Of a stretch of 64,000 nt of DNA, positions 25,964 through 35,273 are shown piece after piece. A program made the translations under genes and the position numbers. The stretch covers positions 248,001 through 312,000 of the forward strand of contig NZ_RXHS01000001.1 in the NCBI RefSeq assembly GCF_004138125.1, in the 5' to 3' direction. This DNA comes from Seramator thermalis. Its GTDB lineage: Bacteria > Bacteroidota > Bacteroidia > Bacteroidales > Dysgonomonadaceae. Position 1 is the stretch's first letter. Every line of letters begins with the position of its first letter. The notes under the pieces were generated by a model. It searched no databases. It was not told the DNA's origin and was given only the letters and a program-made list of their open reading frames with translations.

Positions 25964-27295
25964 ATGAAAGAAATGAAGTATCATGCTTATACATTGCATA
26001 ATTACAAAGAAATACCCCAACTCAAAAAGTTATCCGAATCGTCTTTGGAAGCAATAGAGGTTGTGGGACACGTTTTGCCTTTCAAATCGAACAACTATGT
26101 GGTAGATGAATTGATTGACTGGAACAACGTTCCGGAAGATCCCATGTTTACACTTACATTCCCTCGAAAAGGCATGCTTACGAATGCCACCTACAAGGAA
26201 GTGTTAAAACTGCTGGACAAGGCTGACAACGAAAAACTCGAAAAAAAGATATACGAAATACGTATGAGTCTGAATCCGAATCCGGCTGGTCAGGAGCATA
26301 ATGTGCCGGTTATGGAAGGAAACAAATTGCATGGAATACAACATAAATATCGAGAAACGGTTTTATTCTTTCCAAGTCAAGGACAAACGTGTCATGCCTA
26401 TTGTTCTTTCTGTTTCCGATGGACACAATTTTCGGGTATCAACGAATTAAAATTTGCGATGAAGGAAGCGGATTTATTACATAAATACTTATTGAAGCAT
26501 CCCAAAGTTACGGATATCTTGTTTACCGGTGGCGATCCACTCACGGTGAATGCCAAAATACTCAGTGCTTACATCGAACCACTTCTCTCAAAAGAATTTT
26601 CGCATATCCGCAACATACGTATCGGATCTAAAACGCTATCATACTGGCCATACCGCTTCCTCACAGATAAGGATGCGGACGATTTGCTCAGATTGTTCGA
26701 AAAAGTCAACAAAGCCGGGAAACATCTCGCTTTTCAAGCGCATTTCAATCATCCGGTCGAATTGTCCACCGAAGCCGTAAAATTGGCGATACAGCGTATT
26801 AGAAATACGGGGACTCAAATCAGAACGCAATCACCGCTTCTGAAAAACATCAACGACGACGCCAAGATATGGGCAAACATGTGGCGCGAACAAGTTGCAC
26901 TCGGACTTATTCCTTATTATATGTTTGTAGCACGTGACACAGGAGCTAAAGCATTTTTCGAATTGCCACTCGAAAAAGCGTGGGATATCTTCCGAAAGGC
27001 TTATTCGAGTGTAAGCGGAATTTGCCGTACGGTAAGAGGGCCAAGCATGAGTGCTACTCCCGGAAAAATCCAGATTCTCGGAATAACGGAAGTAAAAGGC
27101 GAAAAAGTTTTTGTTCTACGATTTCTTCAATGTCGCAATCCGCAATTTGTAGATATTCCTTTCTTTGCAGCTTACGATCCGAAAGCCACATGGTTTGACC
27201 AACTCAAACCCGCATTCGGCGAAGAAAATTTTTTTTTCGAGACTAACGAGCTGATGACAAAAAAGGAGAGCGATTCGGATTTTTTATGGGAATGA
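25964..27295 (+). CDS. KamA family radical SAM protein (lysine 2,3-aminomutase-like)
   Basis: Predicted [4Fe-4S], SAM and PLP-dependent aminomutase. From the ATG at 25964 (preceded by AGAGAAG) the protein has about 443 residues. The radical SAM cluster motif is CHAYCSFC with Cys143, Cys147 and Cys150. The SAM-binding FTGGDPL follows. Near the C-terminus GPSMSATPGKIQ resembles the PLP-lysine region of lysine 2,3-aminomutases, with the Lys after Pro-Gly. It differs from the short EpmB type. The natural substrate is uncertain; no lysine-fermentation genes (kamD/E, kdd) lie nearby, so it is not obviously catabolic. Confidence 0.85.
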   Translation: MKEMKYHAYTLHNYKEIPQLKKLSESSLEAIEVVGHVLPFKSNNYVVDELIDWNNVPEDPMFTLTFPRKGMLTNATYKEVLKLLDKADNEKLEKKIYEIRMSLNPNPAGQEHNVPVMEGNKLHGIQHKYRETVLFFPSQGQTCHAYCSFCFRWTQFSGINELKFAMKEADLLHKYLLKHPKVTDILFTGGDPLTVNAKILSAYIEPLLSKEFSHIRNIRIGSKTLSYWPYRFLTDKDADDLLRLFEKVNKAGKHLAFQAHFNHPVELSTEAVKLAIQRIRNTGTQIRTQSPLLKNINDDAKIWANMWREQVALGLIPYYMFVARDTGAKAFFELPLEKAWDIFRKAYSSVSGICRTVRGPSMSATPGKIQILGITEVKGEKVFVLRFLQCRNPQFVDIPFFAAYDPKATWFDQLKPAFGEENFFFETNELMTKKESDSDFLWE

Positions 27296-27404
27296 CTCCA
27301 ACCGGCCTTAAGATGATTTTTCAACAAAAATCGGATTGTTTCAAAATATTAACACCATATTAAATGATTTATTGTTTATTTTGCCGGCTAATTGAAAGGT
27401 GAAT

Positions 27405-28169
27405 ATGGGCAAAATAATTGCACTTGCAAATCAAAAAGGAGGAGTCGGAAAAACCACTACCGCCATCAATCTCGCAGCTTCACTCGCTGCACTCGATAAA
27501 AAGGTTCTCGTGGTCGATGCCGATCCCCAAGCCAATGCCTCATCGGGATTGGGCATCGATATCAAAAACATTAAAAACACCATATATGAAGGGCTTATTG
27601 GAAAAGTAAGCCCTTCGGACATTGTATTGAAAACACCGTTCGACAACATCGACATTATTTCTTCGCACATCAATCTTGTAGGAGCCGAACTCGAAATGGT
27701 GCAGATGGACAATCGCGAGAAACGACTGCGTGATTTGCTACATCCGCTCAAAGACAATTACGACTATATTCTAATTGACTGTTCACCTTCATTGGGCATC
27801 ATCACGGTCAATGCACTTACTGCTGCCGATTCCGTAATTATTCCTGTGCAATGCGAATATTTTGCGCTCGAAGGATTGAGCAAACTTCTAAACACGATTA
27901 AAATCATCAAATCGAAATTGAATACCAAGTTGGAAATAGAAGGATTCGTTTTCACCATGTACGACTCACGACTGCGCCTGCACAACCAGGTGTACGAAGA
28001 GGTGAAACACCATTTTCAGGAACTGGTTTTCAATTCGGTCATACAGCGAAACATTACTCTAAGTGAGTCTCAAAGTCATGCTCAGCCGGCATTGATGTAT
28101 GATGCCGCTTCGCGGGGAGCTTACAACTATATGCAATTGGCCAAAGAACTTATTGAAAAAAATTCGTAA
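27405..28169 (+). CDS. parA: Chromosome-partitioning ATPase ParA/Soj
   Basis: Deviant Walker A ATPase that, with ParB, segregates the replication origin region. KGGVGKTT lies at residues 11-18, the A' motif VDADPQANAS follows and ILIDCSPSLG is the Walker B. The ATG at 27405 has AAAGGTG upstream and is preferred to a GTG six bases earlier. The length of 254 residues fits chromosomal ParA (no N-terminal HTH as in plasmid forms). First gene of parA-parB-DUF5683-mltD. Confidence 0.95.
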   Translation: MGKIIALANQKGGVGKTTTAINLAASLAALDKKVLVVDADPQANASSGLGIDIKNIKNTIYEGLIGKVSPSDIVLKTPFDNIDIISSHINLVGAELEMVQMDNREKRLRDLLHPLKDNYDYILIDCSPSLGIITVNALTAADSVIIPVQCEYFALEGLSKLLNTIKIIKSKLNTKLEIEGFVFTMYDSRLRLHNQVYEEVKHHFQELVFNSVIQRNITLSESQSHAQPALMYDAASRGAYNYMQLAKELIEKNS

Positions 28170-28174
28170 CTTTG
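28167..28174 (+). promoter_or_regulatory. Promoter -7 element upstream of parB
   Basis: TAACTTTG lies across the parA stop, 28 bases before parB. It would allow parB and downstream genes to be transcribed separately. No -33 match at the right distance. Confidence 0.4.
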
Positions 28175-28202
28175 CCTCTACATCGAACGAAAACGTAGAA
28201 GA

Positions 28203-29114
28203 ATGTCTAAAAAAAATGCTTTAGGAAGAGGACTGGATGCGCTCATCACTATGGAGGATACCGAAACGCAAGGCACATCCTCCATCAACGAGGTTGAACT
28301 TTCGAAAATAACGCCCAATCCCGATCAACCACGTCGCGTTTTCGACGAAGAAGCGCTGGAAGAACTGGCAACATCCATCCGCAAAATTGGCGTCATACAG
28401 CCTATTACTCTTCGCAAAATAGATGACGACACTTATCAAATCATCGCAGGTGAACGCAGATTTCGCGCTTCGCAAATCGCAGGACTGACAAGCATTCCCG
28501 CCTACATTAAAACAGCCGAAGATGACGATTTGATGGAAATGGCTCTTGTCGAAAATATTCAACGTGAAGATCTCAACTCCATCGAAATCGCATTGGCTTA
28601 TCAAAATCTGATCGAAACATTTTCACTCACTCAGGAACAGTTGAGCGAACGTGTCGGTAAAAAAAGGGCAACCATTGCCAATTATCTTCGTCTTCTCAAA
28701 CTGCCGGCCGAAGTGCAAATGGGCGTAAAGGACAAAAAAATCGATATGGGACACGCCCGTGCCTTGCTTACGATTAACGATCCGGTTTCGCAATTGGCAA
28801 TATATAATCTTATCCTTCAGGAAGATTTATCGGTGAGAAATGTCGAAAGTATAGCTAAAGATATTTCGGAGGGAAGGGATCTCGACGAAATCCTTCATCC
28901 GAAGCAGAGCAAAAAAGACGGAAAATCATCCAAATCGAAAAGCAATTATTCTGACGATTTTGATGTTTTGGAAAAACATTTGTCGGCTTATTTTAAAACC
29001 AGCGTAAAATTCAGCTGCAATAAACTGGGAAAAGGCAAAATCACCATCCCGTTTACTTCAACAGACGAGTTGGAGCGTATCATCGGCATTTTCGATCAAC
29101 TTAACAAAAGATAA
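28203..29114 (+). CDS. parB: Chromosome-partitioning protein ParB
   Basis: CTP-dependent clamp that loads at parS and works with ParA. The 303-residue protein has the NPDQPRRVFDEEALEELA start of the N-terminal domain, the CTP-binding GERRFRAS motif, the ENIQREDLN segment, a central HTH (LTQEQLSERVGKKRATIANYLRLL) and a C-terminal dimerisation domain after a Lys/Ser-rich linker. It lies 33 bases after parA; DUF5683 starts four bases after its stop. I saw no obvious parS palindrome in the window. Confidence 0.95.
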   Translation: MSKKNALGRGLDALITMEDTETQGTSSINEVELSKITPNPDQPRRVFDEEALEELATSIRKIGVIQPITLRKIDDDTYQIIAGERRFRASQIAGLTSIPAYIKTAEDDDLMEMALVENIQREDLNSIEIALAYQNLIETFSLTQEQLSERVGKKRATIANYLRLLKLPAEVQMGVKDKKIDMGHARALLTINDPVSQLAIYNLILQEDLSVRNVESIAKDISEGRDLDEILHPKQSKKDGKSSKSKSNYSDDFDVLEKHLSAYFKTSVKFSCNKLGKGKITIPFTSTDELERIIGIFDQLNKR

Positions 29115-29118
29115 TCGC

Positions 29119-29838
29119 ATGAAAAAGTGGAGGATTATCCTTTTCATGGGCATTCTTGTGTCGATACAACTTCAGGCACAAGTGAACTCCACACCTCAAA
29201 AAAAAGATACTGCCAAGCTAACGCCTTTGCAAGATACTATTTCGCAAAAGGTTCGCACCGACGTAATTCAGTATAAAACGGACAGCATCATTGCGGCCGA
29301 GCAGCAAATCGACACCACGCGCATTCTTATTCCGGAAGAATTTAAACCCGATCCTACCAAAGCAGTCATCATGGCGGCTATCTTTCCGGGGATGGGACAA
29401 GTATATAATCGAAAATACTGGAAATTGCCGATTCTTTACGGTGGGTTCGTAGGATTTGCCTACGCCATTTCGTGGAATAATCGGTACTATCAGGATTATT
29501 TTAATGGCTACAAAGATATTGCGGACGATGATCCGAATACCAATAGCTGGCAAAAATTCCTGAGGTATGGCCAAGATCCCGAAACGGTTGACAGAGAGTG
29601 GTTAAAAAGTGTACTGAAGCGTCGCAAGGATTATTATCGCCGCTATCGCGATCTTAGTATTATTGGCACGGTGGCATTGTATGGATTAAGTATCGTAGAT
29701 GCTTACGTCGATGCTCAATTATTTGATTTTGATATTAGTCCCGATCTGACCATGCGGTTACAACCTTCCGTTATTCAGAGGGATTATTCGTTTTCGAAAG
29801 ATGCCTTTGGCATCAGTTGTACTTTTAATTTCAATTAA
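29119..29838 (+). CDS. DUF5683 domain-containing membrane protein
   Basis: The protein has an N-terminal signal sequence (MKKWRIILFMGILVSIQLQAQ), a polar stretch to about residue 85, then the DUF5683 core beginning KAVIMAAIFPGMGQVYNRKYWKLPILYGG, with two hydrophobic segments (about 105-120 and 180-195), and a C-terminal FGISCTFNFN that looks like an outer-membrane-type ending. Function is unknown. Its place between parB and a lytic transglycosylase is conserved in Bacteroidales. It starts four bases after parB. Confidence 0.85.
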   Translation: MKKWRIILFMGILVSIQLQAQVNSTPQKKDTAKLTPLQDTISQKVRTDVIQYKTDSIIAAEQQIDTTRILIPEEFKPDPTKAVIMAAIFPGMGQVYNRKYWKLPILYGGFVGFAYAISWNNRYYQDYFNGYKDIADDDPNTNSWQKFLRYGQDPETVDREWLKSVLKRRKDYYRRYRDLSIIGTVALYGLSIVDAYVDAQLFDFDISPDLTMRLQPSVIQRDYSFSKDAFGISCTFNFN

Positions 29839-29876
29839 CAAAGGGGCAGCTGTGCCCTCACTTTTTTTGCAAAACT

Positions 29877-31565
29877 ATGGAAGCTTCTCATAAACTGATC
29901 CTTTCATCGATTGTTGCCTGCTCATTGGCTATGCAACCGATATCTGCTCAAACAACAAAGCAGGCCAAAGATACCATTGTCGACAAATCGATTGTTGTCC
30001 CCGAAAGCATGAACAAAGACCTCAGCGATTTACTGCACGATTGGCAAATCGACTTCTCTTCTTTCCAAAACGATTGTCAACAAGGGTCCAATGTTGTTTT
30101 TAATGACAGCATTTACATTCAGCGCCTTCATAACATGCCATCGTTCATGGAACTGTCATACAATCATGTAGTGCGATCGTATATCGATATGTATGCCGAC
30201 CGTAAACGCAGCCAGGTGGCGTACATGCTGGCGCTGGGAGATTATTATTTTCCAATGTTCGAACAAATGCTCGACAAATACGGACTTCCTCTCGAATTGA
30301 AATATCTTCCGGTCATCGAGTCGGCACTCAATCCTGTTGCCGTTTCAAGAGTAGGCGCTACAGGACTTTGGCAATTCATGCTCAAAACAGGAAAAGGTTA
30401 CGGACTCGAAATTAACAGTTTGGTGGACGAACGCCGCGATCCCATCAAATCCTCCGAAGCCGCCGCCCGCTATCTCAAAGATTTATATACCATCTATCAG
30501 GATTGGAATCTGGTAATTGCTGCATACAATTGCGGACCGGGTAACGTAAATAAGGCCATTGCCCGCAGTGGCGGAAAACGTGATTACTGGGAAATCTATT
30601 TCCATCTTCCTCGCGAAACTCGTGGATATGTTCCCGCATTTATTGCAGCGAACTACATTATGAACTACTATACCGATCATAATATTTGCCCGGTTCGCAT
30701 CAATGATTATGTTGCTTTGGATACTGTTCATGTGAGTGAAGAAATCCACCTGCAACAAATATCGGACATACTCGATATTCCTTTAACCGAACTTCGCCGA
30801 CTCAATCCTCAATTCAAACGAGATATTATTCCCGGCAATTACAAATCTTACGCACTCAATTTGCCGACAAAAAAAATGATAGCTTTTATCGATCAAAAAG
30901 ACAGCATAACAAATTACCGACGATCCGAATTTTTAACACACCGTCTTAGCACCGACCGCTACATCAGTAATAACTATAATATTCCCACATCTTCAGATGG
31001 AACTTATGTGTATTATAAAGTACGACGCGGAGATAATTTATCGAAAATCGCACAACGAAACGGGGTTACCGTCAGTCAGCTGAAATCGTGGAACAACCTC
31101 AAATCGAGCCGAATTACGGCTGGAAAAAGACTTATCGTGAACAAACGCAAAATAGAAACGCCCAAATCTTCGCCGGAAGAAAGTCAAACTTTACTTGCAC
31201 AAACCGACAACGAACAACATCCGGCCGAAAGCCGCTCCGTCAACCAATACTATCGCGTAAGAAAAGGTGATACACTGAGTGGTATAGCACAGAAAAATAA
31301 TGTTACAGTGTCTCAACTAAAGGCATGGAATGGACTGAATTCTACTAAGTTATCGATCGGAAAAAATTTGATTGTCCAAAAAAAGACTGTAAAAACTCCG
31401 TCGAATACACAAACCAACGGCGAATCATATTCAGCGCCCGGCAAGACCGAGAGCAGCATCATTTCCAATTATCTGAAAGATCAAATAGGGAATTCCTCAG
31501 CATCACAACAAAGTTTGGATGAAAATACCGATCAACCCATATTAGACAGCGAACAAACGAATTAA
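29877..31565 (+). CDS. mltD: Membrane-bound lytic transglycosylase (MltD-like) with two LysM repeats
   Basis: Cleaves the glycan strands of peptidoglycan, forming anhydromuramyl ends. A signal peptide ends at ISAQ (residue 25). The SLT domain carries the catalytic Glu148 in LPVIESALNP, followed by GATGLWQFM and the AYNCGPGNVNKAI motif. Two LysM repeats (YYKVRRGDNLSKIA and YYRVRKGDTLSGIA) follow in the C-terminal third. No lipobox Cys is seen, so a soluble or loosely bound form is possible. It ends five bases from the convergent protease gene. Confidence 0.93.
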   Translation: MEASHKLILSSIVACSLAMQPISAQTTKQAKDTIVDKSIVVPESMNKDLSDLLHDWQIDFSSFQNDCQQGSNVVFNDSIYIQRLHNMPSFMELSYNHVVRSYIDMYADRKRSQVAYMLALGDYYFPMFEQMLDKYGLPLELKYLPVIESALNPVAVSRVGATGLWQFMLKTGKGYGLEINSLVDERRDPIKSSEAAARYLKDLYTIYQDWNLVIAAYNCGPGNVNKAIARSGGKRDYWEIYFHLPRETRGYVPAFIAANYIMNYYTDHNICPVRINDYVALDTVHVSEEIHLQQISDILDIPLTELRRLNPQFKRDIIPGNYKSYALNLPTKKMIAFIDQKDSITNYRRSEFLTHRLSTDRYISNNYNIPTSSDGTYVYYKVRRGDNLSKIAQRNGVTVSQLKSWNNLKSSRITAGKRLIVNKRKIETPKSSPEESQTLLAQTDNEQHPAESRSVNQYYRVRKGDTLSGIAQKNNVTVSQLKAWNGLNSTKLSIGKNLIVQKKTVKTPSNTQTNGESYSAPGKTESSIISNYLKDQIGNSSASQQSLDENTDQPILDSEQTN

Positions 31566-31570
31566 GATAT

Positions 31571-33829
31571 CTATCGTACCAATACTTTTCGTATTCCACT
31601 TCCATTGGTGGTTTCCACCTTAACCACATAAACGCCTTTGGCAAGATGAGAAGCGGAATACGATGCAAGATTAACACTCTTGTCGATTTGTTGGGCAAAT
31701 ATTTTTTGACCCGTAACATAAAATATCTCCCACGAAACAATTTCCTGATTCGATTCGACAAAAATTCGTTGAACTTCGCGATTATAAGTAACATTCAGTT
31801 CAAATGATTGAGACAGCTGTTCTTCACCTTCCAATCCGCGTCCTACGACATAGGGCGAAATCAACAATGAAGTATTCACCGGATTGTATATGTTTTCGGA
31901 CGAAAGAGCCCAGCCCGTAGAGTTCTTCATCCAAGCAGTAGGGCTAAGTCCCGACCCGGTGCTGCGAGGCTCGGTATTCAATACACAAAATCCCGGCGTC
32001 GTTCCGTTGGCATCGCTATAAGAAATAAAAAATTTACCGGAGACTGTTATGGGTGACACAAATCGGATATAATTCTCTACGGTAGTATTCATATCTCTGT
32101 TTCCGGATAGGTAAGATCCTCCCGAATAATATGGAAACGAATAATTAAACTTTTGATCTGCTAACAAAATCTCCGGATGCTCACTCCCCGAATAAACCTT
32201 AATCCGAACATCCATCCCTGCAATATTTCTTATCGCCGGAGTCGATATAAACACTCCGTCAATTTGAACTTCGCTTTTGGAATAAAATTGTTCGGCAAAC
32301 TCCGAGTATCCAAGTGAAGTATTGGTCTGAAAAAGATTGATCGTATTATTATACGTAGTTTGGGTGATTGTCTCATCGGTATCAAAATTATTTTCGCGTG
32401 TCATCGGCGCATTTTCGTAAGGATTAAACCCATTTAACTGCTGAGACCCGGAATTGACGGGGTCGAGATAATATTTTATGGAATTCGGATTATCGATCGA
32501 TCCTTCCACATTCCAAAATTTATTAAGCGAAGCATATTGATCGGGCCCTTTCGGAGAGGAACATTCAGATAATCCGCCACTGAGCGTTCCTACCAACCGT
32601 TTATCTTTGTCCACCAACGGCGATCCTGAAGATCCGGGTTCCGTGGATGCCACGTCCCATGATGCGACATTCCAATGCGAATTTGGCTCCATGTTATAGG
32701 GAGCTGAAGTTCCAAAAGAAGCAATCGTAAGCGCATCGTTTTCAACAGCTATTTTTTTTATACCCCCATTCGGGTGATGAATTCCATGAAAAGGAGCCGA
32801 TGGTGCCGAACTAACGTTCCAGCCCAAATAATAGGGTTGATATTCTCTGGGTGGCATTTGCAAAAACCGCAAAAGCGAAATATCGTGCTTTTCACTAATA
32901 AGGACGGAGTCAGCACCGGCCAGTGTCATTTGCGTATTGCCCCGAATAGTTGCATCACATACAGGCGATTCGTAACGAAAAAATGCAACAATGCTACCCG
33001 CAACAACATCATATTCTCTGTCGGCTAAAAACGAAGTATTGTAATCTCTGTTCAAACAATGAGTAGCCGTGAGCAAATAAGGAGTTCCATCCTGAGCCGT
33101 ATTGTTAACAAGTGCACCGGTGCAATAGGTATTGCCATTGATAATCAGTTCCACTACTCCACTTCCTGCCTGTGTATCTTCCGGATAGCATACGAGATTG
33201 GGGTGACAACTTTGCGACGGATCACGAGGTTCGGTTCCTGCACGGAAAAGTCCGAGAAAATCGTGATTCACTTCGCCTACCTCTATTTCGCTTACCGAAT
33301 TTTCCGGCTCCTGTAGCTCCACAATCAATTCTTCACCACCAATGGGTTGCACCGGCAGCAAATTATGTTCCGTATTATTTTCGTCGGTATAGGAACCTAA
33401 AATCTGCGTTTGATCGGCATTATACACAAAAACTTTTGCTCCTTTGGACAAATGAAATTTCGAAAAAAGGATATTTATCGAATAAGCGCCTCGCGAACGA
33501 ATGCCGACACACCAAACATTTGTGCCGTCAGCGTTTGTAAATCTGACTCCGGAATTATCGGGACGAAGATGGACAAAAAACTTGTGCGCAAAATATAAGC
33601 TTTTGAATTGGGCTTCATTTTCGCTCAACCGCAACTCTTCGGCTACGTCGAAAGACGGCATCTCCACAAACATTTCCCTTTTAATGGTCAACGCTCTTTC
33701 ACCGGCATTCAATGGAAGCGGACTCCCGCCATGACTAATTTGTGCACTGATCGTTGCTGTTGCGAAAATAGAAAAAAACAGAAAAAATAGTTTTCCGATT
33801 CTTGGGGAAAATTGATAGCTGAAAGTCAT
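31571..33829 (-). CDS. Trypsin-like (lysyl endopeptidase-type) serine protease with T9SS sorting domain
   Basis: Predicted secreted protease. A signal peptide ends near residue 30 (TATISAQ). The S1 catalytic triad is His257 (LLTATHCLN), Asp316 (EKHDISLLRF) and Ser401 (PGSSGSP). The layout with an N-terminal propeptide and multiple Cys resembles Lys-C/Achromobacter protease I relatives. About 75 C-terminal residues form a type A T9SS sorting domain ending LAKGVYVVKVETTNGSGIRKVLVR-like (key features: GVYVVK and terminal KVLVR), so export by the Por machinery and surface attachment are expected. Convergent with mltD. Confidence 0.9.
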   Translation of the reverse strand: MTFSYQFSPRIGKLFFLFFSIFATATISAQISHGGSPLPLNAGERALTIKREMFVEMPSFDVAEELRLSENEAQFKSLYFAHKFFVHLRPDNSGVRFTNADGTNVWCVGIRSRGAYSINILFSKFHLSKGAKVFVYNADQTQILGSYTDENNTEHNLLPVQPIGGEELIVELQEPENSVSEIEVGEVNHDFLGLFRAGTEPRDPSQSCHPNLVCYPEDTQAGSGVVELIINGNTYCTGALVNNTAQDGTPYLLTATHCLNRDYNTSFLADREYDVVAGSIVAFFRYESPVCDATIRGNTQMTLAGADSVLISEKHDISLLRFLQMPPREYQPYYLGWNVSSAPSAPFHGIHHPNGGIKKIAVENDALTIASFGTSAPYNMEPNSHWNVASWDVASTEPGSSGSPLVDKDKRLVGTLSGGLSECSSPKGPDQYASLNKFWNVEGSIDNPNSIKYYLDPVNSGSQQLNGFNPYENAPMTRENNFDTDETITQTTYNNTINLFQTNTSLGYSEFAEQFYSKSEVQIDGVFISTPAIRNIAGMDVRIKVYSGSEHPEILLADQKFNYSFPYYSGGSYLSGNRDMNTTVENYIRFVSPITVSGKFFISYSDANGTTPGFCVLNTEPRSTGSGLSPTAWMKNSTGWALSSENIYNPVNTSLLISPYVVGRGLEGEEQLSQSFELNVTYNREVQRIFVESNQEIVSWEIFYVTGQKIFAQQIDKSVNLASYSASHLAKGVYVVKVETTNGSGIRKVLVR

Positions 33830-33870
33830 AGTTTGCCGTTTACGATGAAATAATACTTCATACCGTTTTG

Positions 33871-33878
33871 CAAATGTA
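33871..33878 (-). promoter_or_regulatory. Promoter -7 element for the T9SS protease
   Basis: The reverse strand reads TACATTTG (TAnnTTTG), 42 bases upstream of the ATG. It is divergent from a similar element at 33901-33908 on the other strand. Confidence 0.45.
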
Positions 33879-33900
33879 AGATGTTTTTAAGAATATAGAT

Positions 33901-33908
33901 TATTTTTG
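33901..33908 (+). promoter_or_regulatory. Promoter -7 element for the TIGR02757 gene
   Basis: TATTTTTG (TAnnTTTG), 25 bases before the ATG at 33933. It excludes a TTG start at 33906. Confidence 0.45.
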
Positions 33909-33932
33909 CATTGTAAAATTCCCAACGCAACA

Positions 33933-34733
33933 ATGAGTGTTCCCGATTTCCAGCTAAAACATTTTTTAGACGAACAGGTCGATATCTACAACTCACCGAC
34001 CTTTATTCCAAACGATCCAATCTCCATTCCGCATCGATATTCCGATAAACACGATATCGAAATCATGGGATTCTTTGCAGCCACACTCGCTTGGGGACAA
34101 CGAAAAACCATCTTACAAAAATGTTCGGAACTGGCAGAGAGGATGAACAATTCGCCCTATTCATTCATCATGAAGAACGATCCAGGAGAACTGAAACCTC
34201 TTGTCGGATTCAAACATCGTACTTTCAACGATACGGATTTACTTTATTTTGTCGATTTTCTTCATCGCCACTATCAGCTTTACGACAGTTTAGAGGATGC
34301 GTTTCTGACGGATGGGCTTTTTATTTCGATAGAAAATTCGCTGACCCAATTCGAAAAAAAGTTTTTCGATCATCCGGATGCGCCGAAGCGCACCCGCAAG
34401 CACATTGCAACTCCCGCCCGCAATTCCACCTGCAAACGATTGAACATGTTTTTGCGATGGATGGTGCGTAATGATGACAAAGGTGTAGATTTCGGACTTT
34501 GGAAACGCATTCCGCAACATGCACTGATCTGCCCGATCGATGTTCATGTAGATCGGACGGCGCGCCAACTGGGACTGATTACCCGAAAACAAACCGACTG
34601 GAAAACCGCTGTCGAACTTACCGAAAACCTTCGCAGCCTCGATCCGAATGATCCCGTGAAATATGACTTTACCCTTTTCGGGCTTTCAGTCGATCAAAAA
34701 AACGGCTATAAAGCCTCTCCGCAATTCGGTTAA
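33933..34733 (+). CDS. TIGR02757 family protein
   Basis: A Bacteroidota-wide protein of about 266 residues with no assigned role. Typical family features are visible: PISIPHRYSDKHDIEIMGFFAATLAWGQR near the N-terminus, CKRLNMFLRWMVRNDDKGVDFGLWK in the middle and HALICPIDVHVDRTARQLGL followed by DWKTAVELTENLRSLDPNDPVKYDFTLFG-type ending. The last region resembles HhH-GPD-like DNA glycosylase folds (PIDVHVDRTA), which hints at nucleic acid binding; this is inference. The ATG at 33933 is preferred to a TTG at 33906. Confidence 0.85.
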   Translation: MSVPDFQLKHFLDEQVDIYNSPTFIPNDPISIPHRYSDKHDIEIMGFFAATLAWGQRKTILQKCSELAERMNNSPYSFIMKNDPGELKPLVGFKHRTFNDTDLLYFVDFLHRHYQLYDSLEDAFLTDGLFISIENSLTQFEKKFFDHPDAPKRTRKHIATPARNSTCKRLNMFLRWMVRNDDKGVDFGLWKRIPQHALICPIDVHVDRTARQLGLITRKQTDWKTAVELTENLRSLDPNDPVKYDFTLFGLSVDQKNGYKASPQFG

Positions 34734-34742
34734 AGTAATCCG

Positions 34743-35141
34743 TTAAAACGTAACGTTCAAGGACAATCCGGCGGAAGAAATGATGTTCACCCAAATAATT
34801 ATTCGATTCCACAAACGGCATGAGATTGATTTTAACCTGACTTGTATTTTTTCATAAGTCTTGAATATACATGTTATTGACTTTGGCAACTCTGGTTGCA
34901 TCCACGATAGCCCAAATGTCAACGGCAAGTGTTGCAGCCAAACCTGTGAGCATAATCGCCAACACCTGTCGGATTGGTTTCAAGCTCGGTAAAACTCCCG
35001 AAATCATTATAAGTCGTAACTTCATCGTAACTCATCAAAGCTTCTATCACCGTAACGACGGTCAACAAAACGGAACTGGGCATTGATGCCGGATATTGAA
35101 AAGCCCAATAACAGAAGAAAAAAGATAATTTTTTGTTTCAT
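34743..35141 (-). pseudogene. Decayed small secreted/membrane protein gene
   Basis: Read on the reverse strand from 35141, an intact signal peptide (MKQKIIFFLLLLGFSISGINAQ) is followed by loss of frame. Further pieces appear in other frames: a hydrophobic stretch with AVDIWAIVDATRVAKVNNMYIQDL (34854-35025), then NTSQVKINLMPFVESNNYLGEH, then SAGLSLNVTF ending at 34743. The piece order fits a known Bacteroidota layout of signal peptide, hydrophobic helix with WxIVDAxRVAKV and a beta-type C-terminus. At least three frame changes are needed, so this is a real pseudogene rather than one sequencing error. The family name is not known to me. Confidence 0.7.
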
Positions 35142-35273
35142 GTTAAAAAATAAGAAGGTAAATTTATTATGGCATAATCTTAACGAATGACATTGGGAGC
35201 AAGGCTCGATGACCTTTGAATATCTATCGAAATCCGTTTTTTTCCGTCATAACACAACGATATGGCGGCGAAA

